From: Diacronema lutheri
Taxonomy: Eukaryota; Haptophyta; Pavlovophyceae; Pavlovales; Pavlovaceae
Assembly (NCBI GenBank): GCA_019448385.1
Contig: JAGTXO010000014.1
Coordinates: forward strand, 1-64,000
DNA length: 64,000 bases
Direction: 5' to 3'
Below are positions 1-11,569 of the stretch, piece after piece. Numbering within the stretch: the first letter of the stretch is position 1; every line of letters starts with the position of its first letter. Below the pieces are notes generated by a model. That model was not told the DNA's origin, made no database searches, and saw only the letters and a program-made list of their open reading frames with translations. A program made the position numbers and the translations under genes.

Positions 1-276
1 GTGAGCCGTTGGACCCGGCGCTGGGCTCGCGTCACCGCCGTCGCCGCATCGCCTGCGTGGCGAGCTCGGAGCCCGACGCGCGACCTTGCCGGCAGCCTGG
101 CCGCGGGTGTGCGGCAGATGGCAGCGGTTGCCAACAGATGCGACGATCGGCATCGCGGAGACGGCTGCAGACATCTCTACGGCGGCGATCGGCCCAGCTG
201 CGTGCGAGGCCCGCCAAGTTGTCTCCGTGACGCGCGCATTGCCAACAGCGGTGAGTGCGTCCTCGTCCGGCGGCCG

Positions 277-281
<5 letters not shown>

Positions 282-310
<29 letters not shown>

Positions 311-324
311 CACACACACACACA
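282..324. repeat. Poly-C run followed by (CA)n
   Basis: About 30 consecutive C (282-311) run directly into an alternating CA tract to about 324. Such runs are unstable in replication and often mis-sized in assemblies, so the length should be treated as approximate. Confidence 0.9.
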
Positions 325-867
325 ACTCTCCCTACCTTCTTCCTCCTTTCGCACCTCGCACGCGCACGCCGTCCGCTGTCCGCTGTCCGCGGCCCAAATT
401 GCCTTGCGGAAGCCGAGCAGGCAGAGCCCTGCTTGGATGGCTCCAGCGCGCATCTTGTGGATGGCGACGCTGTGGGCGAGCACGGACGCTCAAATGTGAC
501 CAGTGGCGCGCACGTGCACGTGCGCTAACTGGACGTCGAGAGCGTGTGCGCCTTGTCCGCACGTGTGCACTCACGTGCGTCTGCGGCGATCTGCCCGGCG
601 TAGTAGTCCGCGCGCGCGGGAGCCGCGTCGGCAGTAGGAGCAGGATAACGTACTTGCGCCTGACGAGGACGGCGAGAAGTGCGGCTTTTCGCTCGGGGTC
701 TACCATGCCGCCGAGGTTGGCGCTGGCGCGCGTGAGGCAGTCGGAGCGCGCTGGGCCGGGTTGAAGGCCTCACCCCGGGGGACGGGAGGATTCAAGGCGC
801 CGAGCCGCTGCGGGTGCGGCGGGAGGCCCCGGGCGGGTGTGCTAATGCGGCTCGATGGCCGCCTGCC

Positions 868-903
868 GGGGGGGGGGGGGGAGGGGGGGGGGGGGGGGGG
901 GGG
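868..903. repeat. Poly-G run
   Basis: Two G runs separated by a single A at 882, together about 35 bases. The G-rich strand could fold into G-quadruplexes. Confidence 0.9.
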
Positions 904-1305
904 TTGGGCCGCCCGCGGAAACGGAGGTGAGCGTGTGGGAGCGGCGCGCGTCGGCGCGCGCGGCTGGCGTGCAGCACGGATAAGTCTTGTGTGGACTTCG
1001 CGGGGCGGATCCCGGTGCAGGGATTGCCGACGTAGGCCGCGAGCGCGAGCAGGGCGGGGATGAAGACGGATGATGGGGTTGGGGCCAAGGCCGCCGCACC
1101 CGCAGCTATCACGGTGGCAGCGCGACCGCCGCCGTCAGTGCGAGGCTCGCGTGGCCGCCGCGCGGGCAGCTCGCCCGCCAGGTCCAGGAGGGCCGGCCTG
1201 CGGCCTCAGTGCCCAGCGTTGGGCATGTCAGCGTCTGCGTCTGCGGGCCCGCCACTGCGATGGCGCATTGAGCCTGGCGCACCAAAACGCAATCGGTCCG
1301 CCGAT

Positions 1306-1306
<1 letters not shown>

Positions 1307-1338
<32 letters not shown>
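1307..1338. repeat. Poly-G run
   Basis: Uninterrupted run of about 32 G. Same class as the runs at 868 and 2702. Confidence 0.9.
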
Positions 1339-2701
1339 CGAGGCGTGCGCGGGGGCTTGGGGTGGGCTCCGGGTGCCGGCGCTGTGCCAGCGGCGGGCTT
1401 GGTTGACGCCGTCTCGCCGGGGCCCTTGCGCCTTGCGGCGCGAGCGTCGCGGAGGGGCGTCGGCTGCGCTGGCTCCGCGTCGGCGGTGGCGTGGGCAGGC
1501 TCTTGTGGAGGGCGGAGCGCTCGCGCACGAGTCGGTTGCCAAGGCGGGCTGTCTGCGTGCCGTGGGCTGCGCTTGGGCAGGTAGGACCTGCGGCCTCGGG
1601 GGCGGGCGGGTTTTCGTGTTGGGCCAGGCGGCAACGCGCACCGGCCGTGTTCGCGGCCGGCAGGCGGACGTCCGCAGCGGGGCGGAGAATGCGGGTGAAG
1701 CGCTTGCACGGGCGCGGTTCGCACCTGGCGGCCAGGCGATCACGAACCGTTGGGTCGCCCGGCTGTTTGGTGGAGCGAGGGCAGCAAGGATAGCGAGCTT
1801 GGCCGCCTCATCGGTGACGAGCGGCACTGTTGCCCAGCTCTGTACCTCGAAGCCCTGGATGTGCAGGCGTCGGGGAAGTTCCCGGCAGCGTCGCCTGCGT
1901 CCGTCGAGAGGCGGACCGAAGTCGCGCCCGTGCCCCCGTTGGCGACACCGAGCTCTCGCTCGTTCACAACGGCCCGCCGAAGCGGGCGCGTGGTGCGCGC
2001 GCGTTGGGTGCGTGTCTGCCTCGAGCAGCGTGCCCAGTCGCAGTGTGGGCGCGTGTCCGTCTGCCTCAAAACGCCACGTGGAGGGAAGGCGCGGGGCGGG
2101 CTCGCCGAGGAGGTGCCGCCGCTCGCTGCCACCCGGCGCGGGCTCGGGGCAGCCGTCTTCGGTTGCCGCGCTCTTCGCGCCATGCACGAACGTTCCGCCG
2201 CGCTCGCAGCGCGCGAGCGCACACACAGAGCGCGCGGCGACCCCGGCGGGGGCAGTGCGTCCGGTGGCACTCGCGGCGCGCGCGCCTGGCCTGGGCGCAG
2301 CTGGGCGCGTTGCCGCCCGCGCAGCGAGCCGCCCGCGCGCCTCGCCGCGCGCGCGCTTCGTCGCACAGCGTGCGCCCTGCATGCACGCGCACAGCGCGCG
2401 GCGGCTCGGCGCAGTGCAAGGCAGAGCGTGCTGCAACGGTTGCGAGGGCGCGCACGCGCGGCGCGGCGCGCCCCTGTGTGGTCGCCTGCGCGCGGCGGCT
2501 GGTCCGGACGCAGCTCGGTGGCGTGATGCGTTCGTGCAAACACAGTGCGCGTGAGAGACCACGTGCACACCTGCAGTGCAACGCGGCATTGCGCGCGTGC
2601 GTGGGCGGAGCGCGGCTGGATGTGCTTGAGGTCGCGCAGCATGCCGCGCGCCGCGCGCTGTGCGGCGCAGCGAGTCGGCCATGCCCCTGGTCCTCGTCTC
2701 C

Positions 2702-2726
2702 GGGGGGGGGGGGGGGGGGGGGGGGG
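2702..2726. repeat. Poly-G run
   Basis: Uninterrupted run of about 25 G, the last of four runs in the first 3 kb. Confidence 0.9.
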
Positions 2727-3436
2727 TGGTGGCAACCAGGATCCGCCAGCGCGTGGTGGGCGCCGTCCAACTCCCAGCCAGGATGCGCCCCGTTCTTCCC
2801 CGACACTCTCCGTCCAAACCCGCCGCCCAGCCTGCCGCCGCACCCGCCGCCAACGCCGCCGCGCACCCATCCGCCGAGCTCACCTCGCGCGCGCTCGCGC
2901 TCACGCTGCGCGACGAGGCTGCGCAGGCCGGCGCGCGGCCGTGCAGAGCAGCGCAGGCCGGCGCGCGGCCGCGCGCGCGCGCTCACGTTGCGGCCGCGCA
3001 GCGAGCTTTCGCCGCGTCGCAGCCCCTCCGAGCAGCCACGATGCACGCCCCCGGAGGACGTTGGCCGCGCTCGGAGGCCGCGCTCGGGCGCGCAAAGAGA
3101 GGCGGCGCGGGCAAACGAGTAGGCTCGGCGCGCTGGCGGGTCCGGTTGTGGGAGAGCGGGGCATTCTCCAGGGCATCATGTAAATTCTCCCAAGTATCAT
3201 CCGGGCCGCCATCCGGACACTGACGTGCCACAGTCTGCAGATGGAGGACTCCGTGAAGGACGCTTTGCCCGGCGGGCGGGGCGGCTCGGACAGTTTCTCG
3301 CTGGCCCTCAGCACCATTCTGTCGCCGGGAGATACCCACCCCCACGTGGTCCCATCCACTTGCCTCATCGCCCTGCTGCGTTACGCGGATTTCGGCACGA
3401 GCAGGGTTAGGGTGGGCGACACGGGGTGCTCGCAGC

Positions 3437-6400
3437 ATGCGCTCAAGGTGGCGCTGCGCAACCTGCGCAAAGCATGCGCGGATGCGGACCGGTTGGGCAG
3501 GTGCTCGTGGTCGTGCTACCGCTCTGCCTCCGCGCGTCCAGCGGCCTCGTGCACTGGACGGCGGCCGTACCTGCTCCTCGCGCCGCCCGCGCAGCGCGGC
3601 GCGCCGCCCGGCGCCGCGCTCGCCCCTGCTCGCCGATTCGCGCACCTGGGCAACGGCGAATCGGCGTACGCCACGGCGGCCGGCGGTGCTCATCAAGAAG
3701 CTTGCGCAGCGCATCGGCAGAACAGCGCCGCCCATCGATGCCTTCAAGGCGCCCCCGCAGAGTGGGGCCGCGTGTTGCTTCGCCGCGGCAACAGTCGCGG
3801 CCGAGGTCGTGGCGAGCGCATCGACGCTCTACGGCCGCCGCGCGAGTGTCCTTGTCGACATCAAGAAGGCTTTGGACGCGCGCCTCGCGCGCCTCACGAC
3901 GGCCGCGTACGAGGAGACCCGCGCGCGCACGCTCCGCGCCGCCATCGGCGCTCTGCTCGGCGACCGCGCCAGGCGCTTCGGCCCGTTCACCCGCGAGGGC
4001 CGCGCGGCTCGCCGAGGCCGCGCGGCTCGCCGAGGCGTGCGATGCCAGTGTCGGCGGATCCGCGCCCGACGGGCTGCTGCAGGCCGTCGAGGCGGCGCTG
4101 CGCGCGCCCGACGACCGCATCGCACGCACGGCCGCGCTCGACGCGCTCACGGGCGCTGCAGGCCGCGCGCTGTCGACGGCGGCCAGGGCCGCGCGGCGCG
4201 GCGGCGCCAAGGCCGCCGTCGCGAGCGCCACCGCCGCGTGCGCCGCAGCGGCGCGCCGCCTCGGCGTGGGGGCCCCGACCATTCAGCAGCCTCGGCGGGG
4301 GCCGAGGGCGACGGGGACGATGGCGACGCCACCACCGCTGACGACGGGGAGGGCGCGGAGGACGGGGACGACGACCCCGCGGGCGCGGCGGCTGCGGCGG
4401 TGGCGACGGGCACGGCGGCGACGAGCGCGGTGGCGGCGGGCGCGGCGCCAACCTCGCCGGCGGCGGCGGACGGCGGTGGCTCGGCGCCGCTCGAACGCCG
4501 CTGCGTCTACACTGCGCCTGATGAGGGCGACGCGGACGCGCGCGTGTACGACGCCAAGGACCCCGAGCAGCTAAAAGCGGGCAGGGCGCGGCTACGGGCG
4601 AACAGCGGGCGCGCGCCCGCCGTGGTCGACACGCTTTTCGCGCACGCGACGGGCACGATCGTCACGCGGCAGCGCACGGAGGGCGTGACCGGCGCGGGCA
4701 TGCACCACCTCGCCGCCCCGACGCAGGGCGCGGGGTACGGTACCGTCGTGCGGGCCGAGCTGGGCGAGCCCGGCTTCGCGGGGACGACATGGCACATGAC
4801 GTCGGGCGTGGAGAACCAGCCGCGCGCGGTACGAGCGGCCGCGCGCGCGTACGCGCACGACGGCTGGGGCGGCGTGTACAATGCGCACGAGGACTTTGCC
4901 GCCTTCGAGGGCTTGCCGCGGCTCGCCGCGCCCGAATCGCTCGCGGCCATCGCCGGCGGGTCGGCGGACGCGGTGTTCTGCTGGCGGTCCGGCCGGTCCG
5001 TCATCGGCGAGGTGACGACGGTTCACTTCAATGGCGACCGCGCCGCCGCCATCGACCACGCGCGGGCGCTGCGCGTCAGGCCCGATTGGCGCTCGCAGCC
5101 CAGGATCTACGAGGCGGCGTGCGGCGCGGAGGGCACGGTGCTGCTCGTGTGGGTCGTGCCCGACCGTCACAAGAACCCGCGGCTGGACTGGGCGCCGATT
5201 CTCGTCGTGATCCACCTGCCCGCCGACCCCGACTGGCTCGCGCGCGCCACGCCGGCGATCGCGAAGGCGCGGCGCGAGGTCGAGGACGGACGCGCGCGCG
5301 CGGAGGCGCGCGGCGTGCCGCAGCACCTCGCCTACACGCTGAGCCCACGCTTCCGAGGCACCGCGCCGCGCGGAGCCGCGCGCGTGCCGCCGCGCCTCGG
5401 CGCGAGCGACGCGCGCGAGGCGCGCGCGCTCGCGGCGCTCGAGCCGGCGCTCATGTTCGCGCCGGCCTGGCGGCGCGCGGTGCGCGCGGCGAGCCGCGCC
5501 CCCGGCAGTGGCGCCGCGGCCGTCGAGCGCGCGCTCGCGCGCCTGCACAACGCGCTCGAGCCCGATGACGAGAGCGCGCCCGAGTCGACGCGCGTCGCGC
5601 CGCTCGCCGCCGCGCTCGAGCAGTCGGCGGGCTGGCCGGCGGGCACGGCGCGCATGGCGGCAAGCGTGACCAAGGGCCCCGGCGTCGGAGATGGCGCAGG
5701 TGGCGACGAAGTGACCAAAGTGGAGGAAACGGCGAAGACGAGCGGCGACGGCTGCACCGGCACGCCTCCTCTGCGCCCGGCCGCGCGCGCGGCCGGCGCG
5801 GCGGACGACGGAGGGGCGGCGGTCGTGGCGGGCGTCGAGGGCGAGCGCGACGCACTCGCCAAGACGGGTGCCGGCGGCTGCGACGACGACGCTCGCGAGC
5901 CGCTGTCGGCCGGCAAGCCCGGCGCACTCGCCGCCGCGGCGACCGTCGGGGGTCTCGGCGAGCTCGTCGGCAGCCTATGCGCGTGGCTGGCGCGCGGCGC
6001 GGCTGGCGGCGCCATCGCGGCCATCTCCCCCGGGACGGCCGCGCGCGGAGCAAACGGCACGCCGCAGCGCGCCGAGCCGCCGGCCGCCGGCGATCCCGTC
6101 GCTCCGCACGCGCGCGTCGCCGCTGCGGCGCCCTTGGCGGGCAGCGCGGCGGCGCCGTCGTCGGCCGCGCGCGACGCGCAGCGCGGCGTCGCGGGATTCG
6201 ACGCGGCCGCGCACGCGCACGCGCGCGACGGCAGGCGGGCGGCACGGCGGATGCGCGAGCAGGAGGGGGCGGTGCACAGGGCCTTCCGCATGTCCCTCTG
6301 GCGCGACGCGACGTTTGTCGAGTTTGTTGAGAAGCTGCGCCCCGACGGCGGCGCGCAGCTGCTCGCGCGCGAGCCCACGCGGCGCGCGGCGGCGGTGCTG

Positions 6401-9400
6401 TGCGAGCTCGCGCGCGGCCGCGACGGCGCGAGCGGCGCGGCCGGGCTGCTGCACGAGATGAGAGCCGCCGATGCGCGCGCGCGCGAGGCCGCCAAAGCGG
6501 CGGAGGCAGCGCAGCTTGCGCACGGGACGCTGCGCATCGTGGCAACCGTGGCGCTGGGCGGTGCGGTCTTCGCCGGCATGTCAGCGCTGGTCGTTGCTTG
6601 CGCGGCGCGCACGGCGACCGGTGCGCTTTTTGGGGCCCGCCGCCCGCGGGCGGCCGCGCGCGGAGCCGACGACGCGCTCGGCACGCTGCAGCGCGCCAAG
6701 CCGCCGCCCGCCGACAAGGGCAAGCGCAGGCGCGCCAGAGCCAACGACGACCCCGTCGACGCGGCGCGCAAGGCCGTGGGCAAGGCGGAGGGCAACTGCC
6801 GCAAGGCAGCCCGCCGGCTGCACCTCGCTGCACTGGGCGAGGAGGAGGCGCAGCAGCGCGTGCTCGACGCCGAGGCGGCGGAGCAGCTGGCGCGCTCGCG
6901 CGAGCCGGCCGGCGGCTGGGTAGGCAGCGCGCGCGCGCGCGCGCGCGCGCGCCCCGCCGCGCGCGCGCCCGTCGATTGGCGTGCGCGCAGCGCAGAACGG
7001 CGCGCCAGCTCCGTCACCTGCGCGCCGCCGCGCCCGTGCCCCTCGCGCGCAGGGGCGCCCTGCGGACCTGCGGCTGCAACAGGCGCACTTTGGCATGCGC
7101 GAAGATGCCGACGCGGATGTGCGCCGCGCGCACGAGGCGCTGCGCCGGGCGAGACAGGGTGTGGCGTGCGCCAAGGCCAGCGTGCGGCAGATGGAGGCGG
7201 CGTTGCTCAACGCGACGCGCTGCGCCACCGCGGTGCTCGCGCCGCGTGGCGTGCCGGAGGGTGACGAGCAGGCCGCGGCGAGAGAGCAGGCGGCGCTGGA
7301 CCGGGAGGCGCCGCCGGCCGCGCAACGCGCGGCGCCGACGGCGCGCTCGCCCTCGGAGCCGCCGTCCGAGTGGGGCCCGCCAGCGGTCGGCCGGCGCCCG
7401 ACGCCGCGTGCACTGTCGCACGCCGCGGGTCGCGGGGACGACAACCCGTTTGCGCCGCTCGCAACCGTCAGCGGCGATTGGTCGCCCACGCCGAGCTCGC
7501 GCTCGCCGTCCTCGCCGCCGCGGCAGCCGCCGTCCGACCGCCGCAGCGCGCAGCGTCGCAGCGCGCGCGCGCGGCCGCCGAGGCCGACCGTTTCGCCCGA
7601 GGACGCGCTCGCAGCCGAGCGCCAGGCGCGCGCGCTGTCGGAGCAGGCGGAGCAGAGGCGCGCCAAAAAGGCCGCCGCCAAGGCCGCGCGCCGCGCCGCG
7701 CGCGCCGCCGACAAGCGGACGGCGCGCGTCGTCCACGCGTGCGTAAGCGCCGCCTTGCGGCGCGTCTGCACGAGCGTCGCCACGGGCACGCCGCTCGCCG
7801 TGCTCCGCGAGCGCGCCGAGGGGCCGCGCGCGCCGAAGCCCGCGCCCGCGCCGCCACGCCGCGCAGCGGACGGCGGCCGCGCGCTCCGCCACGCGCGCCG
7901 TGCGGCCGCCGCGGCGGCGGAGCGCGAGGCGGCGGTGGCGGCCGACGCCGACGAGCGGTTCGAGCGGCAGCCCTCCGCCGCCCGGTTCGACGGCGGCGAT
8001 GGCGGCGGAGGCGGCCACGTCGAGGCGAGCGCGCGACCGCGCGCCGGCGAGGCCGGCGAGGCTGGCGCGCACGGCGCGCCTGGCGCAGCGGGGACCCCGG
8101 CGGCGTCGCTCGCGTCGCGCAGCCCGTGTGATGCGCGCCGCACGGCACGCCTCCCGCACGCACGCGCCGCAGCCACCTGCGCACGCAACGGCGGCTGGGG
8201 TGGCAACGTCGGCGGCGACGTGTGCGGCGGTTGTTTCGGCGGCGGCGGCGTCCGTCGCGACGCCTGCGGCGGCGGCGACGCCACCTGCGGCTGCGGCGAT
8301 GGCGGCGTCGGTGCTGGCGCTGGCGAGGCCCCTGCACACGGTGCGCCGGCGCGCGCGACGGCGTCGCGCTTGCTGCGCTTGCTCGGCGCGCCACGCGCCG
8401 TGCTCGGTGCGATGGCGCACGCCGCGGCCGTGTTGGCGCGCGGCGTGGCCGCAGCCGTCGCTGGCGTGCGCGCCGCCGCGCGCGCCGTGCGGCGCGCGCG
8501 CCGCCGAGCGCCTCGCGCGCGCCGCACGGCTGCGCGGCGGGCTCGCGGCCCGCCGATGCGCGACGTCGACGGCGCCCTGCGGCCCTCGCCGTCCTGGTTG
8601 CGCACACGCCTCGTCTGCGGCCGGCGCCTCGCGCCTCTGCGCCGCGCGGGCGCGCGCCCGCCGCCCGCACACGCCGCGCCGAGTTCCCGCGCGCGCGCTG
8701 CGCAACCCGACAGCGACGCGCCGGCGTGCGCGCCGCGGCGCTCGGCGCCTGTCGGTGCGCCGCCGCGCGCGCGTGGCCTGCGCGCGGCGCGCGCACGGCG
8801 CTTCCTCGACGTCGCCGGCCGCGCGGCGCGGAGCGCGCGCCTCGGCGCGCGCATCACGCGCCAGCGCACGCCGGGTTCGCCATCGGAGCCCTGCACGGCC
8901 GAGAGCGGCGACGGCGCGGGCGCCGGCGGCGTCGGCGCGGCGGCGCCTGGCGCGGCGACGATGCGCGCCACCGGCGCGCGCGCAGCGCGCGCTGCGGCGG
9001 CGGCGGTCGGTGGCGCCTCGCGTCTCGCGCGCCGCGCGATGGCAAGCGCCGCCGCCGCTGCCACCTCCATCGCCGGCGCTGCCGCCTCCACCGTCGCCGC
9101 CGCCGCCGTTGCCATCGGCGCGGCCGTCACGTCACCGGCGTTCGCCGCGGCGCGCGGCATGGCGGCCGCATGCGTCGCTGCCTGCGCCCGCCCCACCGCC
9201 GCGCAGGCGGCCGCGTCGCGCGCGCTCGGCGCGCTCTTCGTGCTCGTCGACGCGGCCGACGCGGCGGGCGACAGCGACGCCGCGCTCGGCGCGCTCGCGG
9301 CCGCGGTCGACGCGACGGAGCTGCGCCCGCCGCCGGCCTTTTGGCGCGCGGGCCGCGCCGCGGCGTACGCACCGCGTCCGCCGCCCCTCGACTCGGCGCG

Positions 9401-11498
9401 GCCGCGCTACAACCGGCGCGCGCGCGCACCTAGCCCTCCCGTCGCGGCCGCGCGGCGCAATCTCGCGCGCGCGGTGCGCGAGCTCACGCGCGCCGCGCGC
9501 GCTGAGCGCGAGCGCGCGCCGGCGCCGCGCGGCGCGCGCGGCGGCGTGCTCCACGCGCTGCGCGCGTCGCTCCCCGTGCACGCGCGTGCCGCGCTCGGCA
9601 CGGACGCGGAGCTGCGCGCGGACATCGCCGCGTTCGCGCGCGCGCGCCGCGAGCTGCACAGCCTCACCGACGCCGAGGTGGCGGCGCTCGCGCGCCCGGA
9701 CGGGCCGCCGCTGCCCGTGCGGCTCGCGTGCACGGCGGTCGCGCGCGCGCGCGGCGTGACCGTGCTGCTCGACATCGTGCCGCGCGGCGGCGGCGCGCCC
9801 GAGCGGCTCGTGTGCCGCGCCCGTCGCCGCGGCGCCGCCACGCGCACGCCACGGCCGACAGCCGCCGTTATCGCGCGCGCGCCTTGCATAGCGGCGCGCG
9901 TTGGCCACACTGAGCCGGCGCGCGCGTGCGCGGGCGGATCGATCGGGGTCGCGCGCCTCCGTTCAGCGCGCCGCCGCTCTTGGCGTGGGGCGCGGCTCGA
10001 CGTGCACACCCGCGAGCGGCTGGCCACACCGGTGCCAGGCCACGTCGTGGCCTGCGCCGCCGCCTCGGCCATCGGCGCGTGCGTCGCTCGCGCGCGGCTT
10101 GGGCTTGCACGGCTGGCGCGCGCGTGGCCCTGCGCCTCCGCTCCACTGGCCGCTGCTGCTGTCGCCTTCGCGCCTGCCGCCGACGGTGTTTTCTGCGCCC
10201 CGCTGGGCGCTCCTGCATCCGCCTTCGCGCCTGCCGCCGACGGTGTTTTCCCCGCCGCACTAGCCGCTGCTGCATCCGCCTTCGCGCCTGCCGCCGATTT
10301 TCCCGCCCCACTAGTTGCTCCTGCATTCGCCTCCGCGCCTGCCACCGACGGCGTTTTCCCCGCCCCACTAGCCGCTGCCGCTGCCGCGTCCGCGCCTGCC
10401 GCCGCGGGCGCGTCTTCCGCCCCACCAGCCATCGCCGCCGCGCCCGCCGCCAACGCGCGCACCGCCAACGTGCCCGTTGCCAACGAGGCTACCGCCACCG
10501 AACCAGCCGCCCTTGAGCTTCCCCTCCAACCCGCCAACTCGGCGCTGCTTGCGTGGGCGGGCGACGCGGCTGCGCGCCGGCTGGCCGCCGCCGCCGCGAG
10601 CGCCGGCCTCCCGCAGGCAGAGGTGGAGCGCATCGCCAGCGGCGACATGCTCGCCTCAACCGTCGACGCGTGCTGCGAGGTCGTGCTGCGCGTGCACGGG
10701 CAGGCCGGCGGCGGGCATGTCTGCCACGTGCCGCTCGCCGCGCAACCCGCGGTGTTTCAGGACGACGCCGAGCGCGCCGCGCTGCTGCACCGCCTGCGCA
10801 GCGAGGCGACAACGCAGGCTGTCATCGGCGTGTGGAGCCCGTCGGACGAGCGCGGCGGCGCGGGCGGTGACGACGGCGCGCAGCTCGCCTCCGGCCATTT
10901 CACCGCGTTGCGCCTTGTGCGCGTCGCGCGCGCGGGCGAGCATCGCTACGACGCGGTGCTCGTCGACACGCTCGCGTCGCCCTGCAGGCAGGCGCTCATG
11001 CTCGCCAAGGCGATAACTGCCACGCTGCACGCGGCGGGTCTCGACATTTCGCGCGTGCGCCGCGCGCTGCTGCTCAACGAGGCGGCGCAGCGTGGCGCGA
11101 CGTGCGGCCTCGCGATAGTGGGCGCGCTCAACGACGCGCTCGCCGCGGCGGGCTGCTCGTCCGCGCCGCGCACGTTCAGCGTGGCGGACATGTACGCTGT
11201 CGGCGAGCGCCTCCGCGTCGCGCTGACCGGCGCGGCCAGCGATCGTGCGCCGGGCGGCGTCTGCGCGGTCACGAGCGCGGTGCGTGGCGGGGGCAGCCCC
11301 GATCGCGCCGAAACGCCGCCGCAGACGCGCGGCGCCAAGGCCGCCGCTGGCGTCACCGCCGCCGCCACCGCCGCCGCCACGCCGCCGCCGCCCGCGCTGG
11401 GCGCCGCCGCCGCCGCCACCGCCGCCGCCGCCGCTGCTGCCGCCGCCGTGGCCGCGCCGCCACCGCCGCCACCGCCGCCGCCGGCCGGCGCCGCCGGC

Positions 11499-11569
<71 letters not shown>

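Larger units (their letters stand above)
1..3240. other. GC-rich stretch without a supportable gene
   Basis: Long open frames exist on both strands, but their translations are low-complexity Arg/Ala/Pro/Gly, they overlap in all frames, and they show no recognisable domain, as expected by chance at this GC content. The visible structure is four long homopolymer runs (listed separately) and a (CA)n tract. It could be intergenic, an untranslated leader of the giant gene that starts near 3437, or the left part of that element; nothing seen decides between these. Confidence 0.5.

Noticed and set aside
1070-2904. Long overlapping open frames of about 490 and 560 codons on both strands
   Set aside because: Both pass through poly-G runs as poly-Gly or poly-Pro and show no domain; expected by chance at this GC content.
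3405-3418. TTAGGG-like word suggesting a telomere remnant
   Set aside because: Only a single GGTTAGGGTG occurrence, no tandem repetition.
9660-9820. Possible OTU-like protease segment
   Set aside because: A resemblance over about 40 residues without a catalytic Asp-Gly-Asn-Cys motif; too weak.
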